IMG/VR virus record: IMGVR_UViG_3300025098_000276
Location: 1-24,307 of that record
From: a virus
Length of the DNA: 24,307 nt
Strand: one strand, 5' to 3'
The translations under genes and the position numbers were made by a program. Of this stretch, positions 19,802-24,307 are shown one piece after another; the first letter of the stretch is position 1, and each line of letters starts with the position of its first letter. The notes under the pieces are model-generated. The model had not been told where the DNA came from. It saw nothing but the letters and a program-made list of their open reading frames with translations, and did not search any database.

Positions 19802-19981
19802 ATGCAATTATTACCTGCACAGATTAACAGATTGGAACGAGATATGAATGAACTGACATACAAGATTCGCCGCTGTGAGAAACAAAATAATATTGTAAGA
19901 GCTGAGCGACTTAAACACAAACTCTCTTATATGCAGGATGCTATGGCAGAACTTAATGAGTATTACCTTATGACCGCCTAA
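19802..19981 (+). CDS. 59-residue coiled-coil protein
   Basis: Start at 19802, with GGAG at 19793 about 6 nt upstream; an in-frame ATG at 19790 overlaps that site. The sequence is almost entirely helical with heptad-like spacing (LPAQINRLERDMNELTYKIRRCEKQNNIVRAERLKHKLSYMQDAM, split by no proline after residue 5). A short oligomeric coiled coil is likely. Family and function not recognised. No promoter is obvious between the terminator at 19782 and the start, so low read-through or a missed promoter must supply transcription. Confidence 0.65.
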   Translation: MQLLPAQINRLERDMNELTYKIRRCEKQNNIVRAERLKHKLSYMQDAMAELNEYYLMTA

Positions 19982-20000
19982 GACAATAAACAAAATGCGA

Positions 20001-20026
20001 AGGGGCTATGTCATCATGGCCCCTTT
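20001..20026 (+). terminator. Hairpin terminator, second copy without the -35 box
   Basis: AGGGGCTATG (20001-20010) pairs with CATGGCCCCT (20015-20024), ten base pairs, followed by TTT. Flanks and stem match the hairpin at 15368-15392, but the loop is TCAT, which destroys TGTACA. Confidence 0.75.
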
Positions 20027-20033
20027 GTTGTAT

Positions 20034-20041
20034 TATAAATA
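20034..20041 (+). promoter_or_regulatory. T4-type late promoter (TATAAATA)
   Basis: Exact TATAAATA only 7 nt after the terminator T run. At the position where the sister copy at 15399 has TATAAT, this copy has TATTATAAATA. Confidence 0.7.
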
Positions 20042-20079
20042 GTAATGCCCGCTTTGGGTCTAGCACAGAAGGAGATCGT

Positions 20080-20238
20080 ATGCCAGAAAGCATCGCAACC
20101 CTTTGTTATTGGGCTATGGGTGTTTGTAACTCTGTGTGGAGAGCTTATCGTAAGAATGAGCGCAGAGTGCATCAACTCGTACGCAACTTGGTACTTTGGC
20201 CATTGATTGTATATGAGAGCATCGTTAATAAAACATAG
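20080..20238 (+). CDS. 52-residue late protein
   Basis: Start at 20080, with AAGGAGA about 6 nt upstream; an in-frame ATG at 20008 lies inside the terminator. The protein has a hydrophobic or amphipathic start (MPESIATLCYWAMGVCNSVWRAY), a basic middle (RKNERRVHQLVRN) and a second hydrophobic stretch (LVLWPLIVYESIV). It could be a peripheral or two-helix membrane peptide. Unrecognised. Late promoter upstream and strong terminator downstream make it a single-gene unit. Confidence 0.65.
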   Translation: MPESIATLCYWAMGVCNSVWRAYRKNERRVHQLVRNLVLWPLIVYESIVNKT

Positions 20239-20251
20239 TAAGTGACTCTCG

Positions 20252-20282
20252 CCCCGGCCTCTATGGCCGGGGTATTTTGTTT
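20252..20282 (+). terminator. Strong intrinsic terminator
   Basis: CCCCGGCC (20252-20259) pairs with GGCCGGGG (20265-20272) around TCTAT, followed by TATTTTGTTT. Confidence 0.85.
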
Positions 20283-20290
20283 ACCATTAC

Positions 20291-20339
20291 CGCAAATTAA
20301 CTGTGTACAAACGAACCAAAGCGTGGTACACTGTATATA
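20291..20339 (+). promoter_or_regulatory. Early-type promoter with GCAAATTAACTG box
   Basis: TGTACA at 20304-20309, a 17-nt spacer and TACACT at 20327-20332. The region 20302-20339 is identical to 17811-17848, so the cassette was copied recently or is under strong constraint. Confidence 0.8.
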
Positions 20340-20362
20340 TGATAAGCAAAGAGGATAACGAT

Positions 20363-20749
20363 ATGACAGTTGACGAAGCTATTGAAACTATTGCAGAGGC
20401 TAGTGAGGCTGAATTCGCCGAGGCTATTGAGATGCTAGAGGTTCAACTCTATGAAGAGCGTGTGGATACGTTCAATGAGTTGATGGATGACTGGCGTGAA
20501 TCTCAGCTTGAACTCGAAACACGTCGGATGATAGATGACGTGGCACCTGCAACTTCAAAGAGAATGCCAACACTCTACCTCGGTGAGTACGGTCAGGACA
20601 TCGTCATGACTGAATACAACGCTCATTACACCCGAGCAGAGGCACGACCAAGAAGTCACAACGGTGTTTATGGACTTGCGTATTGCAGTCAGTATGACTC
20701 AGACCTATTCATAGTCGTGACGAAGCAAGACACGTACATGGAAATATAG
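20363..20749 (+). CDS. Acidic early hypothetical protein
   Basis: 128 residues from the ATG at 20363, with GAGG about 8 nt upstream; longer in-frame starts overlap the promoter. The N-terminal 60 residues are strongly acidic and helical (VDEAIETIAEASEAEFAEAIEMLEVQLYEERVDTFNELMDDW). The C-terminal half is beta-rich (MPTLYLGEYGQDIVMTEYN, YGLAYCSQYDSDLFIVVTKQD). Acidic early phage proteins often mimic DNA or bind host enzymes; here that is only a possibility. It is followed after 1 nt by the conserved gene at 20751. Confidence 0.7.
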   Translation: MTVDEAIETIAEASEAEFAEAIEMLEVQLYEERVDTFNELMDDWRESQLELETRRMIDDVAPATSKRMPTLYLGEYGQDIVMTEYNAHYTRAEARPRSHNGVYGLAYCSQYDSDLFIVVTKQDTYMEI

Positions 20750-20750
20750 T

Positions 20751-21308
20751 ATGAACCTATTCGTCCTCGATAAGTGTCCCATCAAGTCTGCTGAGCTGCA
20801 GTGCGACAAGCACGTAGTCAAGATGATCGTAGAGTCTGCACAAATGCTCTCGACTGTCCATCGCATGCTTGATGGGACAGAGTCACGTATACGTTCTAAG
20901 TCCGGTAAGACTATGGTCAAACATTGGGAAATGCCAGACCCTACCGACGATAAGCTACTCTACAAGGCAGTTCACATGAACCATCCTTGTACGGTGTGGT
21001 CTCGTGAGACACATCTAAACTATCTGTGGCATTACATACACTTCTGTGCGCTCTGCGATGAGTACACGTACCGCTATGGTAAGATCCATGCCTCAGACAT
21101 TTTATTACGTAGCCGATTACGTAAGTTGCCTGTAAACATTCCTCACGGACCGAAGACCCCTCAACCTCTCGCGATGGGCTCAAACCCCGAATGTATGGAC
21201 CACAGTGACATCGTTGGTTCGTATCGTAAGTTCTATCAGACCAAACAGGAACGGTTTAGTATGGACTGGACCAAAAGATCTGTACCCGAATGGTTCACGT
21301 ACGTATAA
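20751..21308 (+). CDS. Conserved phage protein with QCDKHVVKM motif
   Basis: 185 residues. The N-terminus MNLFVLDKCPIKSAELQCDKHVVKMIVESAQMLSTVHR is a signature of a conserved phage family, sometimes annotated as pyrimidine-dimer glycosylase-like (Pyr_excise-type). Further conserved-looking pieces are HPCTVWSRET, NYLWHYIHFCALCDEYTYRYGK, and the end SYRKFYQTKQERFSMDWTKRSVPEWF. It is not T4 DenV, and the repair function is unproven. Cys and His residues are frequent, so metal binding is possible. It is coupled to the acidic early protein, and its stop overlaps the late promoter at 21304. Confidence 0.65.
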   Translation: MNLFVLDKCPIKSAELQCDKHVVKMIVESAQMLSTVHRMLDGTESRIRSKSGKTMVKHWEMPDPTDDKLLYKAVHMNHPCTVWSRETHLNYLWHYIHFCALCDEYTYRYGKIHASDILLRSRLRKLPVNIPHGPKTPQPLAMGSNPECMDHSDIVGSYRKFYQTKQERFSMDWTKRSVPEWFTYV

Positions 21309-21311
21309 ATA
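21304..21311 (+). promoter_or_regulatory. T4-type late promoter (TATAAATA)
   Basis: Exact octamer that includes the TAA stop of the preceding gene. It precedes the small gene at 21357 and PhoH. Confidence 0.75.
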
Positions 21312-21356
21312 GGTTTGACATACACTATTAACACTAACTTGGATGACTATTGAATA

Positions 21357-21617
21357 ATGGCAATATACACCTTCGAGAATGCTGACACCGAAGAGCAGGT
21401 CACCATCCACTGTAAAATGGATGAGTATGATACTGTCAAAGAGGAGATGGCAGCAGAAAACTTTCACCGAGTATTCGTACCCCTTATGCTGGTCGACGGC
21501 GCAATGGGTGACATTTATTCCAAGTCCGATAGCGGATGGAAGTCAATGTTGAAACGTATCAAAGGGTCTTCGGGCCGTGGAAATACAGTTCCGAACATCG
21601 GTGTAGGTGAAGTATGA
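21357..21617 (+). CDS. Small conserved late protein upstream of PhoH
   Basis: 86 residues. MAIYTFENADTEEQVTIHCKMDEYDTVKEEM resembles the small phage proteins often called FmdB-like, but the zinc-ribbon Cys pairs are missing; only one Cys is present. The end (SDSGWKSMLKRIKGSSGRGNTVPNIG) is typical of this small late family in T4-like marine phages, where it tends to sit beside phoH. Its TGA overlaps the next ATG (ATGA at 21614), so it is coupled to PhoH. Role unknown. Confidence 0.7.
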   Translation: MAIYTFENADTEEQVTIHCKMDEYDTVKEEMAAENFHRVFVPLMLVDGAMGDIYSKSDSGWKSMLKRIKGSSGRGNTVPNIGVGEV

Positions 21618-22327
21618 CCGGTAAACTGACAAAGCTTAAGTTCGACGATCTACTTGCTATTCAGTCACTGACATCAAGGCAGCAAGATGCTATTCAGGCC
21701 TGGGACTCAGGTGAGAATCTAGTACTCAATGGTTCGGCCGGTACTGGTAAGACGTACCTTGGTTGTTCACTCGGGATGCACTGTGTCTTGTCTCCTGACT
21801 TTCCTGAGATCAAAAAGCTGGTTATCATCCGTTCGGTGGTTCCTACTCGTGACATTGGTTTCCTACCCGGTGACGAAGGTGAAAAGACTGAGGTCTATAC
21901 GACACCTTATGTACAGATCTTTGAGAAGTTGTTCCAAGGTAACAAGAGGGATAGCTACAAGAGAGCTGAGGCCAATGACCAGGTTGAGTTCGAGATCACC
22001 TCGTTCCTTCGTGGTAAGACTATCGATAACGCCGTGGTCCTCATTGATGAGATGCAGAATTGTAATGGCCGTGAGTTAAATACAATCATGACTCGAATGG
22101 GTAATGACTGTCGTGTCATCTTTGCTGGTGACTATTATCAGTCTGACTTCTTCCGTAACGAAGAGAAACGTTCGATCAACTCATTCCTCAAGATCCTCGA
22201 GAACATGACCAACTTTACCGAGGTCCAGTTCAAATGGGCAGATATCGTACGTAGTTCCGTGGTACGTGATTTCATTATGACGAAGGAACGAATGATCAAA
22301 GACGGTGATATTGATCCAGAGTGGTGA
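21614..22327 (+). CDS. phoH: PhoH-like P-loop ATPase
   Basis: 237 residues. Walker A is GSAGTGKT at 40-47, preceded by the adenine-region motif TSRQQDAIQAW with its Gln. Walker B is VVLIDEMQN near 140-148. Sensor-like FAGDYYQSDF follows, then the C-terminal RSSVVRDFI region. These fix it as a PhoH/RecD-like helicase-related ATPase of the type common in marine T4-like phages. PhoH is linked to phosphate stress in bacteria and has RNA-unwinding activity in PhoH2-type proteins, but its phage role is unsettled. No pho box is visible. It is coupled to the small upstream gene under a late promoter. Confidence 0.92.
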   Translation: MTGKLTKLKFDDLLAIQSLTSRQQDAIQAWDSGENLVLNGSAGTGKTYLGCSLGMHCVLSPDFPEIKKLVIIRSVVPTRDIGFLPGDEGEKTEVYTTPYVQIFEKLFQGNKRDSYKRAEANDQVEFEITSFLRGKTIDNAVVLIDEMQNCNGRELNTIMTRMGNDCRVIFAGDYYQSDFFRNEEKRSINSFLKILENMTNFTEVQFKWADIVRSSVVRDFIMTKERMIKDGDIDPEW

Positions 22328-22337
22328 TCACTGGTTG

Positions 22338-22345
22338 TATAAATA
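22338..22345 (+). promoter_or_regulatory. T4-type late promoter (TATAAATA)
   Basis: Exact octamer 22 nt before the ATG at 22368; GGAG at 22357 serves as ribosome binding site in the short leader. Confidence 0.75.
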
Positions 22346-22367
22346 AGGTATACGCCGGAGACCGAAC

Positions 22368-22649
22368 ATGAAATCATTTATAGAGTATCTTAACGAAGCC
22401 GAATACCAGGGTAAGAAGGTATCACTTGATAAGCCTCGACCAAACACCGGTAAGGGTGGACAGTGGGAAGTGTTCGTAATGGACGGCGACAAGGTTAAGC
22501 GGGTCACGTTCGGACAGGCTGGAAAGGGTAATCGTATCGGTAAGAGTAACAAGGACCGTAAGAAGTCTTTCTGTGCACGACACAACTGTGATGATCCAGG
22601 CCCAAAGACGAAGGCTCGTTACTGGGCATGTAAAGATTGGGAGTGTTAA
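22368..22649 (+). CDS. Small conserved late protein with prohead-tag-like N-terminus
   Basis: 93 residues. It starts MKSFIEYLNEAEYQGKK, close in pattern to T4 internal-protein capsid-targeting sequences (MKTYQEFIAEA), with LNE at 8-10 followed by Ala as a possible prohead protease site. The C-terminus RKKSFCARHNCDDPGPKTKARYWACKDW is strongly conserved in a widespread phage family; Cys69, His72, Cys74, Cys88 and Cys93 could bind metal. Late promoter and short leader upstream. A capsid-associated basic protein is the inferred role. Confidence 0.75.
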   Translation: MKSFIEYLNEAEYQGKKVSLDKPRPNTGKGGQWEVFVMDGDKVKRVTFGQAGKGNRIGKSNKDRKKSFCARHNCDDPGPKTKARYWACKDWEC

Positions 22650-22652
22650 TCG

Positions 22653-23444
22653 ATGGCACAATATAGCGTCGGTCGTGGTACACACTACGGTTCAACAAAC
22701 AATGACATTCATGAAGTGATAATGCTTGCTGACCAAGCTGGTAATATTATCAACTCATTTGGTTCCGCATCAAACATTCCTATTGCAGCTGGTGACGTCG
22801 AGGGTTACAGCCACATCAATAAGTTTGGTGCGACCGATGGTGATGTAACGGCAGGAAGTATATGGGATGGAAACGACGGAACTGCGGTTTATCCATATCC
22901 CGCAAACGGGGTTATCTCGGTAACCTCTACTGCGAACTCAGGTGCTGATGTATACGTCGAAGGTCTTGATGCCGACTATAATCTACAGAACGAGACAGTT
23001 GCTATTGGTTCCTCAGGATCGTTGACCTTCTCTCGTATCTTCCGTGCCTATATGGTCGATACTAATAACGACGCAGATGTGACCATCAACCAAGACGGTG
23101 GTATTGCTGCAAAGATCATAGAAGACAACGGCCAGACTCTTATGTCTGTATACACTGTCCCGGCCGGGAAGACTGCATACCTAATGAAGCTTCAACTTGG
23201 TTCAGACAAAGCATCGACTAATTCGGCAATGAAGTATAGCCTAATGGCGAAAGAAATCTTGGATGGTGGTGTATTCCGTATTAAAGGACAGTTCCACTCA
23301 GCCGGCGGCCAGAATATTATTACTGAGTATCCGGTCCCATTACGATTCCCAGAGAAAACCGATATTCGTATCGACGTAATAGCTGCACAACAGTCAACGT
23401 GTTCAGCTACGTTTGATATTATTCTAGTAGATAATCCTCAATAA
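22653..23444 (+). CDS. Virion structural protein
   Basis: 263 residues starting 3 nt after the previous stop. The opening MAQYSVGRGTHYGSTNNDIHEVIMLADQAGN and the phrases GTAVYPYPANGVISVTST, DVYVEGLDADYN and LMSVYTVPAGKTAYLMKLQLGSD are typical of a structural protein common in marine T4-like phages. Beta-rich throughout, no signal peptide. The ending (EYPVPLRFPEKTDIRIDVIAAQQSTCSATFDIILVDN) looks complete. It is co-transcribed with the tagged gene before it, so it may be a head decoration or accessory protein. The precise location in the virion is not known. Confidence 0.75.
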   Translation: MAQYSVGRGTHYGSTNNDIHEVIMLADQAGNIINSFGSASNIPIAAGDVEGYSHINKFGATDGDVTAGSIWDGNDGTAVYPYPANGVISVTSTANSGADVYVEGLDADYNLQNETVAIGSSGSLTFSRIFRAYMVDTNNDADVTINQDGGIAAKIIEDNGQTLMSVYTVPAGKTAYLMKLQLGSDKASTNSAMKYSLMAKEILDGGVFRIKGQFHSAGGQNIITEYPVPLRFPEKTDIRIDVIAAQQSTCSATFDIILVDNPQ

Positions 23445-23453
23445 GAGATAAAG

Positions 23454-24307
23454 ATGAAAACGTTTAAGCAATTCGCGCAAAGTATGTTTGAAGACGCATA
23501 CAAGAGACTCACTCATAGTGATGTGACAAAGCGTGGCGGTGCACGGATAGGCATATTCTTAGACAAAATCAAAGATGGTAAAAAGTTCATGTCTGTTAAG
23601 GGGGATGTTATTATAGATCCTTCTGAGTTCGAGGCATTTGAGCAAGGGTTTCAAACTCGTGGCTTCTCTAAAGACGTGAAGGTTAGATCGCTCAATGGCC
23701 AGGAAATGACTATTAGATATCCTCGTGATTTCTTTAAAGACCCTGATCTTGGTGGCGAAGACAAGCTAAATCGTATAAAGGCAGAGAATGCGGCACTTAA
23801 TGACTTCAATAATAAGCTTGAGCAGGTTCTTGGTAAAGAGGGAAGTCCAACCATTAAGGTAAAGATTGCCGGTCGCGTCGTTGAATGTGCCGCAATGATT
23901 TCAGTTCCATCAACTCCAAAAGCTGACTTTGCGATTATTGATATGAACCAAAACCCTGTAGCATTCATATCACATAAGGACGGTAGTAAGCCATCGCACT
24001 TTCAACAGTATGGTGGACTTTCGCATATAGCATTTGCTAACAATCCAGAAGTTAAGAAGTTTATGGAAGACCTTAAGGAGGAATACCCAGAAGGTTTCCA
24101 GCCAAGGCAGTCATCAGTGTTTAGAGACGTTAAGGATAAGAATGTAGACCTTATGTCTATATTTGGAGTCGACTATGGTTCTGCTCCGGGCGTTAATAAT
24201 TGCGATGAGTTCCATCAAGGACCAATGTCATTGAAGCCCGCGGGCAAAGGCGTATACACTATTGAGTCAACACATAAGGGCTCGAACGGAGACGTTCCTT
24301 CGGCCGG
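23454..24307 (+). CDS. Tagged late protein with PD-(D/E)XK-like pattern, 3' truncated by window
   Basis: At least 284 residues; no stop is reached. It begins MKTFKQFAQSMFEDAYKR, again like a T4 capsid-targeting sequence, with MFE at 11-13 as a weak protease site. Residues 20-145 are mixed alpha/beta. At 156-188 is KADFAIIDMNQN, then VAFISHKDG and FQQYGGLS. The order Asp158 or Asp163, strand, then SHK175 resembles the D...xxK half of a PD-(D/E)XK nuclease core. This is a pattern match by eye and may be wrong. AAAGATG precedes the start. If both readings hold, this is a nuclease-like protein packaged in the head. Confidence 0.7.
   Translation, partial: MKTFKQFAQSMFEDAYKRLTHSDVTKRGGARIGIFLDKIKDGKKFMSVKGDVIIDPSEFEAFEQGFQTRGFSKDVKVRSLNGQEMTIRYPRDFFKDPDLGGEDKLNRIKAENAALNDFNNKLEQVLGKEGSPTIKVKIAGRVVECAAMISVPSTPKADFAIIDMNQNPVAFISHKDGSKPSHFQQYGGLSHIAFANNPEVKKFMEDLKEEYPEGFQPRQSSVFRDVKDKNVDLMSIFGVDYGSAPGVNNCDEFHQGPMSLKPAGKGVYTIESTHKGSNGDVPSA

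Noticed and set aside
19707-19847. 46-codon frame starting with an ATG behind the late promoter at 19694
   Set aside because: No ribosome binding site, and it reads through a strong terminator and into the next gene.

Overview
The window is a stretch of a T4-like (contractile-tailed) phage genome, probably from a marine phage. Support comes from a T4-type RNase H (FEN-1 family exonuclease), a PhoH-like ATPase, a glutaredoxin, a DUF6433-type protein, WYL_2/DUF2693 proteins, tail fibres of marine-phage type, a DUF4376-type fibre-assembly protein, and at least nine intergenic copies of the T4 late promoter octamer TATAAATA. All supported genes lie on the + strand, are densely packed, and often overlap as TAATG or ATGA. 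The host cannot be determined from the sequence. I see no tRNA, CRISPR array, insertion sequence or attachment site.

Layout. 1-752: a sigma70-like promoter, glutaredoxin, then a GIY-YIG-like nuclease gene directly behind a late promoter. 777-11250: the late structural block. It holds a WYL_2-domain protein, an unknown protein, a collagen-like fibre, a 505-residue stalk protein made of IxxNTxx-type heptads, a 954-residue modular fibre, a LamG-like adhesin, a fibre-assembly protein and several small virion-type proteins. 11382-13771: an early block with RNase H, the DUF6433-type protein, a SprT-like metalloprotease and a basic protein. 13784-15344: a late operon of four tandem genes that share a nearly identical start and first 13-16 codons but have different bodies. 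15368-18341: small early proteins, several in their own promoter cassette. 18343-20238: a cluster of very small membrane proteins plus a possible small RNA. 20304-21308: an early unit of two genes. 21304-24307: late units with a small conserved protein, PhoH, two proteins with prohead-targeting-like N-termini and one structural protein; the last gene runs off the window.

Two transcription programmes interleave. The early-type promoters follow one strict design, TGTACA, exactly 17 nt, then TATAAT/TATACT/TACACT. Five of them, in four cases with the preceding GCAAATTA box, recur as near-copies before small genes. In two places the TGTACA box sits in the apex of a Rho-independent-type hairpin, so terminator and promoter occupy the same DNA. 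A third copy of one of these hairpins has lost TGTACA and carries a late promoter instead.

The most interesting candidate system is the four-gene array at 13809-15347. The shared N-terminus contains [LI]-x-E sites like those cut by the T4 prohead protease gp21, and the array sits behind a late promoter. I infer a cassette array of capsid-packaged internal proteins, analogous to T4 IPI-IPIII, which could be injected with the DNA. The genes at 22368 and 23454 also begin with prohead-tag-like sequences, and the latter has a weak PD-(D/E)XK-like pattern. These functions are inferred, not shown.
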